The notes beneath the pieces were generated by a model. The model worked only from the letters and a program-made list of their open reading frames with translations, made no database searches and had not been told where the DNA came from. Made by a program: the position numbers and the translations under genes. 35,934 nt of DNA from Lysobacteraceae bacterium (GTDB lineage: Bacteria; Pseudomonadota; Gammaproteobacteria; Xanthomonadales; Rhodanobacteraceae), in NCBI GenBank assembly GCA_028866435.1, contig JAGWIC010000029.1:1-35934 (forward strand). The letters run 5' to 3'. The first letter of the stretch is position 1. Each line of letters starts with the position of its first letter. This document shows, piece by piece, positions 16,291 through 23,942 of the stretch.

Positions 16291-16581
16291 CGGCGGACCG
16301 CGCCGTCACATGCCGGGCGTGCCCGGCGACCCCGGCCGCGCGGCGGCGGTGGCCGGGTGCGTGCGCCGGATGCGGTGCGGCGCGGGTCGTGCTTGCCGTC
16401 GTCTAGGGTCGGGTTCATGGGTCACGTTGTCTGGTCGGGGCTGCGCCATCGGCTCGTGGCCATGCGGCGAGACGCCGCCTGCCCGGTCCGGCCAGTTCGG
16501 ACGGCGTGACGCGAGGGCGACAGGTAGGCGGCTGCGGCATGGTTTGCGATGATGCACGGCAATGACCGCGCAAAGCCACCA

Positions 16582-17976
16582 ATGAACAGCCTGCTGGATG
16601 CGCCACGCCGGCTGGCCCGGCGTCTGCTGCCGGGGGCGCGCCCGGGCGATGCCATGTTGCGGGCGCTGCCGGCCTTTGCCGTGCCGGCCACGGCCATCGA
16701 GACGCTGGCCGACCCGGCGGCCTTCCGCCGCACGTTGCTGCAACTGATCGGCCAGGCGCGGCGGCGCATCGTGATCGTGAGCCTGTACCTGCAGGACGAC
16801 GATGGCGGCCGCGAGGTGCTCGACGCCCTGTACGCCGCGCGGGCACGGCATCCGCAGCTGCGGATCTCGGTGCTGGTCGACTGGCACCGCGCCCGCCGCG
16901 GGCTGATCGGCAAGCAGAAATGCGCGGGCAATGCGGGCATGTATCGCGCCTATGCCGAGCGGCTGGGCGACGGCGTGGCGATCTACGGCGTGCCGGTGCA
17001 GAACCGCGAGCTGTTCGGCGTGCTGCACCTGAAGGGCTTCGTGATCGACGACGACGTGCTCTACAGCGGCGCCAGCCTCAACGAGGTCTACCTGGCGACC
17101 GATCGCCGCTACCGGCTCGATCGCTACCACCTGCTGCGCCATCACGCGCTGGCCGACTCGATGGCGGCGTGGGTGGACACCCATCTGCTGGGCAGCGACG
17201 CGGTGCAGCGGTTGGACGTGGCCGAGCTGCCGCCCACGCGCAGCCTGCAGGCGGCGATCCGCACCCTGCGCCAGGACCTGCAGCACGCCAGCTACGAGGT
17301 GGCCACGCAGGTGCCGGGGCCGGCGGACGTAGCGGTGACGCCGCTGCTCGGCTTCGGCCGCACCGACAACGCCCTCAACGAGGTGCTGCTGGCACTGCTG
17401 CGCGATGCCCGCGAGCAGGTGATCGTGCTGACGCCGTATTTCAACCTGCCGCGCGCGGTGCGCGTGGTGCTGGGGCAGCTGCTGCGCCGCGGTTGCCGGA
17501 TCGACATCATGGTCGGCGACAAGACCGCCAGCGATTTCTACATGCCGCCGGACCAGCCGTTCAGGACCATCGGCCTGCTGCCCTACCTGTACGAGAACAA
17601 CCTGCGCCGGTTCGCGCGGTCGCATCAACGCCAGCTCGAGACGGGTCAGCTCAATCTCTACCTGTGGCGCGACGGCGACAACAGCTACCACCTCAAGGGG
17701 CTGCTCATCGACGATGACGTGGCCGTGCTGACCGGCCACAACCTGAATCCGCGCGCCTGGTCGCTGGATCTGGAAAACGCCCTGCTGCTGCGCGATCCCG
17801 CGCGCCTGCGCTGGCCGCAGCAGCAGGCCGAATGGGACGCGCTGCGCCGACACGCCAGCCGGCTGGGCCACTACCGCGAACTGGAAAGCCTGCGCCAATA
17901 CCCGGCCGCGGTGCGCAAGCAGCTGCGGCGCCTGAGCCGGGTGCGGCTGGACCGCCTGCTCAACCGCCTGCTGTAG
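16582..17976 (+). CDS. pssA: CDP-diacylglycerol-serine O-phosphatidyltransferase
   Basis: A 464-residue phosphatidylserine synthase of the phospholipase D superfamily, which makes phosphatidylserine from CDP-diacylglycerol and serine, the precursor of phosphatidylethanolamine. Both HKD motifs are present: HLKGFVID (H149, K151, D156) followed by YSGASLNEVYL, and YHLKGLLID (H370, K372, D377) followed by TGHNLNPRAW. Stretches such as LVDWHRARRGLIG, DKTASDF and LPYLYENNLRRF, and the basic tail RRLSRVRLDRLLNRLL, match the E. coli enzyme closely. A start at 16549 (11 residues longer) is possible; neither has a clear ribosome site. The TAG stop lies within a REP repeat. Confidence 0.95.
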   Translation: MNSLLDAPRRLARRLLPGARPGDAMLRALPAFAVPATAIETLADPAAFRRTLLQLIGQARRRIVIVSLYLQDDDGGREVLDALYAARARHPQLRISVLVDWHRARRGLIGKQKCAGNAGMYRAYAERLGDGVAIYGVPVQNRELFGVLHLKGFVIDDDVLYSGASLNEVYLATDRRYRLDRYHLLRHHALADSMAAWVDTHLLGSDAVQRLDVAELPPTRSLQAAIRTLRQDLQHASYEVATQVPGPADVAVTPLLGFGRTDNALNEVLLALLRDAREQVIVLTPYFNLPRAVRVVLGQLLRRGCRIDIMVGDKTASDFYMPPDQPFRTIGLLPYLYENNLRRFARSHQRQLETGQLNLYLWRDGDNSYHLKGLLIDDDVAVLTGHNLNPRAWSLDLENALLLRDPARLRWPQQQAEWDALRRHASRLGHYRELESLRQYPAAVRKQLRRLSRVRLDRLLNRLL

Positions 17977-18050
17977 GAGCACACCCTGTGCGCGATGGCC
18001 TTTCGCTCCGGTCGGAGCATCTGGCCATCGCGCACAGGGTGCGCTCCTAC
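17973..18050. repeat. REP/BIME-type inverted repeat
   Basis: Two 28-base arms, 17973-18000 and 18023-18050, are inverted copies matching at 27 of 28 positions, with a 22-base loop. Each arm starts GTAGGAGC and carries its own short palindrome (GCGCACCCTGTGCGC in the right arm), and the loop holds a further palindrome GCTCCGGTCGGAGC (18005-18018). This is the architecture of paired REP elements in Pseudomonas and Xanthomonadales. It lies between convergent pssA and the GNAT gene, and both genes use the TAG of the arm's GTAGGAGC as their stop. It probably also works as a bidirectional terminator. Confidence 0.85.
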
Positions 18051-18655
18051 CGGGGTTGGCCGGCGCTCAGCCGCTGCAGGCGCAGCTCCAGCCAGCGATC
18101 CACGTCGGGCCATTCGCCGGCCAGGATGCTGTAGCAGACGGTGTCGCGCAGGCTGCCGTCGGGGCGTCGTTTGTGCGCGCGCAGGACGCCTTCGCGCCGT
18201 GCGCCGAGCCGCTCGATCGCGCGCTGCGAATCGAGGTTGCGGTGGTCGGTGTGGAATTCCACCGCCACGCACTGGATGGCCTCGAACGCATGCCGCAGCA
18301 GCAGCTGCTTGCAGGCCGTGTTGAGGTGGCTCTTCTGCCAGCGTTTGGCGTACCAGGTGTAGCCGATGGCCAGCCGCGGCAGGTCGGCGGCAAAGTCGTA
18401 ATAGCGGGTGGTGCCGACGATCTCGCCGCTGCCCGCCTCGCGCACAGCGAACGGCAGCATCGTGCCCTCGGCCTGCCCGCGCAGCGCCTTCTCCACATAG
18501 GCCTGCGCCTGGCCGGGCGCGGGCGCGCTGGTGAACCACAGGTTCCACAGCGCGCCGTCGGCGGCAGCGTCTTCCAGCGCGGGGACATGGTCCAGCCGCA
18601 GCGGCTCCAGCGTGACGTGTCGGTCGCGCAGCGTGATCGGGTTCAATGGCGTCAT
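18047..18655 (-). CDS. GNAT family N-acetyltransferase, RimJ/RimL type
   Basis: A 202-residue acetyl-CoA-dependent acetyltransferase. It starts MTPLNPITLRDRHVTLEPLR, the usual opening of the RimJ/RimL group, and shows the expected core: IVGTTRYYDF (strands 2-3), IGYTWYAKRWQKSHLNTACK (the GYT/WYAKRWQ region and acetyl-CoA loop with helix), then VEFHTDHRNLDSQRAIERLG and GVLRAHKRRPDGSLRDTVCY. Substrates of this group include protein N-termini, polyamines and small amines; none can be assigned. The gene starts four bases after the DUF465 gene stop, so they are coupled. Its TAG stop is provided by the REP arm. Confidence 0.9.
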   Translation of the reverse strand: MTPLNPITLRDRHVTLEPLRLDHVPALEDAAADGALWNLWFTSAPAPGQAQAYVEKALRGQAEGTMLPFAVREAGSGEIVGTTRYYDFAADLPRLAIGYTWYAKRWQKSHLNTACKQLLLRHAFEAIQCVAVEFHTDHRNLDSQRAIERLGARREGVLRAHKRRPDGSLRDTVCYSILAGEWPDVDRWLELRLQRLSAGQPR

Positions 18656-18659
18656 CGGG

Positions 18660-18866
18660 TCATGCGTCGAGATCGGGGATCAGCTTGCTCTCAAGCCGGG
18701 CGATATGGTCCTTCAGCAGCAGTTTCCGCTTCTTCAGGCGGGTCAGCTGCAGCTCGTCGCGGCCGATCGCGCGGCCCAGTTGCCGGATCACCACGTCGAG
18801 ATCGCGATGCTCGATGCGCAGTTCGGCCAGCAGATGAACGATTTCGGCGTGATCCTGAACCTGCAT
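18660..18866 (-). CDS. YdcH family DUF465 protein
   Basis: A 68-residue coiled-coil protein of the YdcH/DUF465 family. It starts MQVQDHAEIVHLLAELRIEH and has the family pattern of a helix with an acidic DLDVVIRQL segment, then the basic stretch LKKRKLLLKDHIARLE. Family members are small cytoplasmic proteins of unknown function. It is divergent from ttcA and precedes the GNAT gene by only four bases, so both probably share a promoter. Confidence 0.88.
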   Translation of the reverse strand: MQVQDHAEIVHLLAELRIEHRDLDVVIRQLGRAIGRDELQLTRLKKRKLLLKDHIARLESKLIPDLDA

Positions 18867-18978
18867 GGTCGAGGCCGGGGACGGGGATGATGGCGTAGTT
18901 TAACGCCGTTTGGGTGCGCGATAGGCAGCGGCCCGGACCGCTACAATGGGCGCTCTTTTTGCCGCCGACCCGCCGCGC

Positions 18979-19851
18979 ATGCCCGTCCAGCTCGAAATTC
19001 CCCGTTCCGGCGAGGCCGAGGCCGAGGCCGACCGGCTGGCCAGGCGCCTGCGCCACCAGGTGGGGCAGGCCGTCGTCGATTTCGGCATGATCGAGGAGGG
19101 CGACAAGGTCATGGTGTGCCTGTCCGGCGGCAAGGACTCCTACACCATGCTGGAGATGCTGCTGCAGTTGCAGGCGCGGGCGCCGCTGCGGTTCGAGCTG
19201 ATCGCGGTGAACCTGGACCAGAAGCAGCCGGATTTCCCCGCCCACGTGCTGCCGGACTACCTGCGCGCCCGCGGTGTGCCGTTCCACATCATCGAGCAGG
19301 ACACCTACAGCACGGTGACGCGGGTGATTCCGGCCGGCAAGACCATGTGCAGCCTGTGTTCGCGCCTGCGCCGTGGCGCCCTCTACACGTGGGCGGCGGA
19401 CAACGGCATCAGCAAGATCGCGCTCGGCCATCATCGGGACGACATCCTGGCCACTTTTTTCCTGAACCTGTTCTACCAGGCGCAGCTGAAGGCGATGCCG
19501 CCGAAACTGCGCTCCGACGACGGCCGCCACGTGGTGATCCGGCCGCTGGCCAACTGCAGCGAGCGCGACATCGCCGAATATGCCGCGCAGCAGCGCTTTC
19601 CGATCATCCCGTGCAACTTGTGCGGGGCGCAGGAAAACCTGCAGCGCCAGGCGGTGCGGCGCATGCTGGCCGAATGGGAGCAGCTGCAGCCGGGTCGCAG
19701 CGAGAACATCTTCCGCGCACTTGGTAATGTGTCACCCTCGCACCTGGCCGACCGGCGGTTGTACGATTTCTCGTTGTCGTCCGGCGGCGACGGCGCATGC
19801 CGCGCTGATGCGCCACGCAGTTCTTCCGGCTATCCTGATACGGACGCCTAG
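18979..19851 (+). CDS. ttcA: tRNA 2-thiocytidine(32) synthetase TtcA
   Basis: A 290-residue PP-loop ATPase that thiolates cytidine 32 of certain tRNAs using an iron-sulphur cluster. Visible residues: PP-loop SGGKDS (49-54), first cysteine pair CSLC (124-127), second CNLC (212-215), and [17 protein letters not shown] (150-166). These match TtcA rather than TtuA or TilS. The C-terminal 20 residues after LYDF are variable. Start 18979 (MPVQLEIP) is preferred; an ATG at 18946 would add 11 residues, but it overlaps a TACAAT -10-like box at 18942-18947, for which I see no good -35. The aminotransferase gene follows after 39 bases. Confidence 0.94.
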   Translation: MPVQLEIPRSGEAEAEADRLARRLRHQVGQAVVDFGMIEEGDKVMVCLSGGKDSYTMLEMLLQLQARAPLRFELIAVNLDQKQPDFPAHVLPDYLRARGVPFHIIEQDTYSTVTRVIPAGKTMCSLCSRLRRGALYTWAADNGISKIALGHHRDDILATFFLNLFYQAQLKAMPPKLRSDDGRHVVIRPLANCSERDIAEYAAQQRFPIIPCNLCGAQENLQRQAVRRMLAEWEQLQPGRSENIFRALGNVSPSHLADRRLYDFSLSSGGDGACRADAPRSSSGYPDTDA

Positions 19852-19890
19852 ACGTCCATCCTTCCATATTCCCCAAGTCGAGTAACCATC

Positions 19891-21093
19891 GTGTCCTTCT
19901 TTGCTTCCGTTGAAATGGCCCCGGGCGATCCGATCCTCGGCCTCACTGAAACCTTCATCGCCGACAAGCGCCCGCAAAAGATCAACCTGGGCGTGGGCAT
20001 CTATGTGGACGAGCAGGGCCGCATCCCGCTGCTGGACACGGTGCGCGAAGTGGAGCAGGCGCTGGCCACCGCGGCCACGCCCCGTGGCTACCTGCCGATC
20101 GACGGCCTGGCGGCGTACAACAAGCTGACCCAGCAACTGCTGTTTGGCGCCGATTCGGCGCTGCTGGAGGCCGGCCGCGTGGTCACCGCGCAGACCATCG
20201 GCGGCAGCGCCGCGTTGCGGGTGGGCGCCGATCTGCTGCGCCAGGTGGCCGGTGCCGGGGCGAAGGTCGCCATCAGCAACCCGAGCTGGGGCAACCATCA
20301 CGTGGTGTTCCGCACCGCCGGCTTCGAGCTGCTGGAGTACCGCTACTATGATCCGGCCAGCCATGGCCTGGATTTCGCCGGCATGCTGGAAGACCTGGCC
20401 AGGCTGGAGCCGGGTACGGTGGTGCTGCTGCATGCGTGCTGCCACAACCCGACCGGCGTCGACCTGACCGCCGAGCAGTGGCGGCAGGCCATCGCGCTGC
20501 TGCGCGAGCGCAAGCTGCTGCCGTTCATCGACATCGCCTACCAGGGCTTCGACCAGGGCACCGATGCCGACGCCACCGCCGTTCGCCTGCTGGCGGAGTC
20601 GGGCATCGAGGCGTTCGTGGTGGCCAATTCGTACTCCAAGTCGTTTTCGCTGTACGGCGAGCGGGTGGGCGCGTTGTCGATGGTCGGCGCCGATCGCGGC
20701 GAGGCGGCGCGGGTGCTGTCGAAGATCAAGCAGACCATCCGCACGATCTACTCCAGCCCGTCGTCGCATGGCGCCAGCCTGGTGGCGGGCGTGCTCGGCA
20801 GCGCCGAGCTGCGCCCGCGCTGGGAGCAGGAACTGGGCGAAATGCGCTCGCGCATCCACACCATGCGCGCGGGGCTGGTGCAGCGCCTGGCCGCGCATGG
20901 CGCGGCCGACTTCGACTTCATCAACCGGCAGGCCGGCATGTTCTCCTATTCCGGCCTGAGCAAGGCGCAGGTGCTGCGCTTGCGCGACGAACACGCGATC
21001 TACGCGCTCGACAGTGGCCGCATCTGCGTGGCCGCGCTGAATCACGGCAACCTCGACACCGTCGCCGCCGCGGTGGCTGCCGTCATCCGCTGA
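19891..21093 (+). CDS. Aspartate/aromatic amino acid aminotransferase
   Basis: A 400-residue PLP enzyme of the class I aminotransferase Ia-gamma group (AspC/TyrB type), transferring amino groups between Asp or aromatic amino acids and 2-oxoglutarate. Start is a GTG (MSFFASVEMAPGDPILGLTE). Key residues: HNPTG (185-189), PLP-contacting D214 in FIDIAYQGF, Schiff-base K250 in NSYSKSFSLYGERVG and phosphate-binding R258. The length and the sequence NSYSKSFSLYGERVGAL are typical of both AspC and TyrB, so the substrate preference is left open. It lies 39 bases after ttcA and is followed by an inverted repeat. Confidence 0.92.
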   Translation: MSFFASVEMAPGDPILGLTETFIADKRPQKINLGVGIYVDEQGRIPLLDTVREVEQALATAATPRGYLPIDGLAAYNKLTQQLLFGADSALLEAGRVVTAQTIGGSAALRVGADLLRQVAGAGAKVAISNPSWGNHHVVFRTAGFELLEYRYYDPASHGLDFAGMLEDLARLEPGTVVLLHACCHNPTGVDLTAEQWRQAIALLRERKLLPFIDIAYQGFDQGTDADATAVRLLAESGIEAFVVANSYSKSFSLYGERVGALSMVGADRGEAARVLSKIKQTIRTIYSSPSSHGASLVAGVLGSAELRPRWEQELGEMRSRIHTMRAGLVQRLAAHGAADFDFINRQAGMFSYSGLSKAQVLRLRDEHAIYALDSGRICVAALNHGNLDTVAAAVAAVIR

Positions 21094-21104
21094 CATCCAT
21101 GACC

Positions 21105-21180
21105 GTGATCCCGGCGAAAGCCGGGACCCAGCGTCTTTGGCCCTATCAGGGCACTGGATTCCTGCTTTCGCCGGAATGAC
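21105..21180. repeat. Inverted repeat of the 'GTCATTCCGGCGAAAGC' family
   Basis: The arms 21105-21133 and 21152-21180 are inverted copies agreeing at 23 of 29 positions, around GGCGAAAGC, with an 18-base centre. This is the widespread proteobacterial intergenic repeat whose translation gives VIPAKAGIQ or HWIPAFAGMT in spurious frames. It lies between the aminotransferase stop and rdgC and may end or stabilise the upstream transcript. Confidence 0.8.
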
Positions 21181-21223
21181 GGCGAAACCCCCTGTTTCCC
21201 GCAGCACTGACCCGGATTCCTGC

Positions 21224-22141
21224 ATGTTCTTTCGCAATCTCACCCTGTTTCGTTTTTCGCCCGCCGTGGCCACCGATCTCGAGCGTCTCGACGAGGCGCT
21301 GGGTGAGCACCGGCTGCGCCCGTGCGGCCCGATGGAGATGTCCACCCGCGGCTTCGTGGCGCCGGTCGGGCGTGGCGAGGAGGAGCCGCTGACCCGCACC
21401 GTCAACCACTGCACCCTGCTCACCGTGGGCGGCGAGGACAAGCTCCTGCCGGCGGCGGTGATCAACGACGAGCTGCATCGCAAGGTGCAGAAGATCGCCG
21501 AGGAAGAAGGGCGCAAGGTCGGCGGCCGCGAGCGCAAGCGGATCAAGGAGGATCTGCTGAACGAACTGCTGCCGCGCGCCTTCGTGCGCAACTCGCGCCT
21601 GTCAGCCTATGTGGACCGGAAACACGGCTGGCTGGTGATCGACAGCGCCAGTCGCAAGTCCGCCGAAAACGCCTTGACCCAGCTGCGCGAGGCGCTCGGC
21701 AGCTTTCCCGCGGTGCCGCTGGCGCCGGAGGAGGCGCCGCGCGTGCTGATGACCGACTGGCTCGCCAACGGCAACCTGCCGGCCGGGCTGACCCTGGGCG
21801 ACGAATGCGAACTGCGCGACCCGGCGACGGCCACCGGCGCGATCGCGCGCTGCCGGCGGCAGGACCTCGATGCCGAGGAAGTGAAGGAACACCTGCGTAA
21901 CGGCAAGCAGGTGTTCCTGCTCGGGCTCACCTTCGACGATCGGATCAGTTTCGTGCTTGGCGAGGACCTGGTGATCCGCAAGCTGAAATTCCTCGACGTG
22001 GTGATGGACGAACTGGGCGACAGCCAGCAGGACGCCTACGCCGAGATGGACGCCGGTTTCGCCCTGCTGACGCTGGAACTGGAGCGCCTGCTGGGCAAAC
22101 TGGAGGAATGGTTTGCCGTCCCGCGTCCCAAGGACGGCTGA
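21224..22141 (+). CDS. rdgC: Recombination-associated protein RdgC
   Basis: A 305-residue DNA-binding protein of the RdgC family, which forms a ring dimer around duplex DNA and restrains RecA. The start MFFRNLTLFRF is the characteristic family N-terminus. Other matching blocks are PCGPMEMSTRGFVAPVGRG, KVQKIAEEEGRKVGGRERK, LLPRAFVRNSRL, GWLVIDSASRKSAENALTQL and FDDRISFVLGEDLVIRKLKF. Length is normal (about 300). An upstream ATG at 21137 only adds translated repeat sequence and was rejected. The YgjP-like gene follows on the same strand 128 bases later. Confidence 0.96.
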   Translation: MFFRNLTLFRFSPAVATDLERLDEALGEHRLRPCGPMEMSTRGFVAPVGRGEEEPLTRTVNHCTLLTVGGEDKLLPAAVINDELHRKVQKIAEEEGRKVGGRERKRIKEDLLNELLPRAFVRNSRLSAYVDRKHGWLVIDSASRKSAENALTQLREALGSFPAVPLAPEEAPRVLMTDWLANGNLPAGLTLGDECELRDPATATGAIARCRRQDLDAEEVKEHLRNGKQVFLLGLTFDDRISFVLGEDLVIRKLKFLDVVMDELGDSQQDAYAEMDAGFALLTLELERLLGKLEEWFAVPRPKDG

Positions 22142-22269
22142 GACGCTTGCCCCGGCGGCGCTGGCTGCGGCGGTGACAAAAAGCCCTTGCGCCGGGGTGC
22201 CGCTTTACCCACATACTCCCCTCCCACGCGGCGATGACGGCCGCGTGGTTGCGGGCGACGGGCGGTTAC

Positions 22270-23040
22270 ATGGCGCAGCATCTCGAAGGCGACTGGCTGG
22301 AACTGGCAACGGCAGGCGGGCATACCATCCGCGTGCAGAAGGCCGCGCATCCGCGTGCCCGGCGCCTGCGCCTGACGGTGACCCCCAAGGGCGCGCGGGT
22401 GTCGTATCCGCGCGGCACCCATCCGGCCGAGGTCAGCGCGTTCCTGCGCAGCCATGCCGACTGGCTGGAGCAGAAGCTCGACGAGCTGAACCTGATCGTC
22501 AAGCCGCTGCCACCGTTGCGGGTCGGCTACGCCACCGATTTCCCGCTGCGTGGCGAGACCGCCACCCTGGACTGGGCCGAGGGCCCGTATCCACGCATCG
22601 AGGCTGCGCCCGCCGGCTTCACCCTGGTGATTCCGCGCCCGCACACGCGGGCGTTGCCGGTGGCCCGTGGCCTGATCGCCTCGCACCTGGAGGCGCTGAT
22701 CCGGCGCGACGTGTCGCGCTGGCTCACCGGCTACGTGCCGCAACTGGGGTTGGCGCCCACCTCGCTGCGGATCCGGCCGATGAAGAGCCTGTGGGGCAGC
22801 CTGGACACGCGCGATCGCATCAACCTGGACCTCGCGCTGGCGCTGGCTCCGCCGGCGGCGTTGCGCTACGTGCTGGCGCACGAGCTGTGCCACCTCAAGG
22901 TACGCAACCACTCGCCACGGTTCTGGGTGCAGGTGGAAAACCTGTTTCCCGACTGGCGCGAACAGCGCGACTGGCTGCGGCAGAACGGCGCGATCCTGAA
23001 GGCGGAGCTCGATCGCCTGGTCGCCGACGTCGCCGACTGA
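22270..23040 (+). CDS. YgjP-like (DUF45/M48-type) metal-dependent hydrolase
   Basis: A 256-residue protein of the YgjP-like metallopeptidase family. The zinc site is visible as HELCHLKVRNHSPRFW with H204, E205, H208 and the third ligand H214. The N-terminal half has the family blocks ARRLRLTVTPKGARVSYPRG and HADWLEQKLDEL, and MKSLWGSLDTRDRINLDLAL precedes the zinc motif. No signal peptide, so it acts in the cytoplasm; the substrate of the family is poorly known. ATG 22234 is an alternative start 12 residues upstream. Confidence 0.88.
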   Translation: MAQHLEGDWLELATAGGHTIRVQKAAHPRARRLRLTVTPKGARVSYPRGTHPAEVSAFLRSHADWLEQKLDELNLIVKPLPPLRVGYATDFPLRGETATLDWAEGPYPRIEAAPAGFTLVIPRPHTRALPVARGLIASHLEALIRRDVSRWLTGYVPQLGLAPTSLRIRPMKSLWGSLDTRDRINLDLALALAPPAALRYVLAHELCHLKVRNHSPRFWVQVENLFPDWREQRDWLRQNGAILKAELDRLVADVAD

Positions 23041-23078
23041 GCCGGCGCAGCTGCCGCTCCGGATCGCGCTGGAAACGT

Positions 23079-23094
23079 CGGGGCAGGAGCCCCG
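23079..23094. terminator. GC-rich hairpin between convergent genes
   Basis: CGGGGC (23079-23084) pairs with GCCCCG (23089-23094) over a four-base loop, flanked by an outer inverted pair GATCGCG (23062-23068) and CGCGATC (23097-23103). The inner part, GGCAGGAGCCCCGCCCGCGATC, resembles a degenerate REP unit. It lies between the stops at 23040 and 23199 and could act as a terminator. Confidence 0.35.
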
Positions 23095-23198
23095 CCCGCG
23101 ATCTCCTTTTCCCGGGGCGACCGCCAGCATGGTGGGCGCATGCCGCGACTGCGCCGGTAGCGGTTCCCAGTGGCCCCGCACGAGGCCCGCTGCGCCAC

Positions 23199-23804
23199 TC
23201 AGTGGTCGCGCGGCCGCCTGACGTAGCGCGTGCCGAGCACGATGTCCCACAACGGCGTGGTCAGGCCGAAGTTGCTGTCCGGATGGTAGTGATGCACATG
23301 GTGCGCGCCGGCCCAGCGGCGCAGCAGCGGGTGCTTGAAACGTACGTGGTGGATGATGAAGTGGCTCAAGCCGTAGGCGATGTAGCCGGCCGTGATCGAG
23401 CCGGCCAGCAGCAGCGCCGTGCCGTCGGGCATGATCGCCATGAAGGTGCCGGTCAGCAGCAGCAGCACCAGGCCCGGCAGGAAGAACGGCAGCGAGTCGT
23501 AGCCCAGCGGGTGCTCGTGGTGCATGCGATGGCCCTGGGCGAACAAGGGCACCCGCGTATGGAACATCCAGCGGTGGAAGAAGTACTCGATGAAGCTGAA
23601 GGCGAACAGGCCCAGGGCGCAGGTCAGCAGCGCGGCCGGCGCACCGCCATCGCCGTGCAGCCGCCAGCCCGCTCCCAGCAGGAGCAGGCTCAGTGCCGCG
23701 TCCACCACCACCTCCGCCCAGTAATTGGCGCGGGTGGACGACATGCGGACGATCGCATCGACGCCGGAACGCAGCAGGCTTTGAGTCTTGTTTGGGCGCA
23801 TCAT
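23199..23804 (-). CDS. Fatty acid hydroxylase/sterol desaturase family membrane protein (short)
   Basis: A 201-residue membrane di-iron oxygenase-like protein, much shorter than the relative at 13198. Start MMRPNKTQSLL was chosen over 23894 because the extension is low-complexity. Histidine clusters: HRWMFH (77-82), HRMHHEH (92-98), HFIIHH (148-153) and HHVHHYH (168-174), separated by membrane helices (LSLLLLGAG, LTCALGLFAFSFIEYFFH, LVLLLLTGTFMAIM, LLAGSITAGYIAYGL). The full set of ligands suggests an active enzyme; possible substrates are carotenoid, sterol or fatty acyl groups. Single gene, convergent with the YgjP-like gene, 138 bases beyond the alpha/beta hydrolase stop. Confidence 0.85.
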   Translation of the reverse strand: MMRPNKTQSLLRSGVDAIVRMSSTRANYWAEVVVDAALSLLLLGAGWRLHGDGGAPAALLTCALGLFAFSFIEYFFHRWMFHTRVPLFAQGHRMHHEHPLGYDSLPFFLPGLVLLLLTGTFMAIMPDGTALLLAGSITAGYIAYGLSHFIIHHVRFKHPLLRRWAGAHHVHHYHPDSNFGLTTPLWDIVLGTRYVRRPRDH

Positions 23805-23942
23805 TCCGCTTTCATGCAATGGCGCGGCACCCCGCCGTCGGGGCAGCGCCGGCCAACGGCCGCTGGACAGCGCGGCCAATCGCGCATTTTGCACACGCGC
23901 AGGCTGAGCCGCAGATGACCGTAGGGTCCGGGCCGGGGGTTG

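Noticed and set aside
14863-16509. 548-codon frame antisense to the photolyase
   Set aside because: Shadow frame; photolyase motifs on the other strand are unambiguous.
16306-17982. 558-codon frame antisense to pssA
   Set aside because: Shadow of pssA, rich in His/Gln/Val, with no domain.
21137-21223. Upstream ATG for rdgC
   Set aside because: It would add HWIPAFAGMT-type translated repeat; the conserved RdgC N-terminus MFFRNL begins at 21224.
19732-21591. 619-codon minus-strand frame opposite the aminotransferase, containing VIPAKAGIQ
   Set aside because: The peptide is translated repeat sequence and the rest is shadow of the aminotransferase and rdgC.
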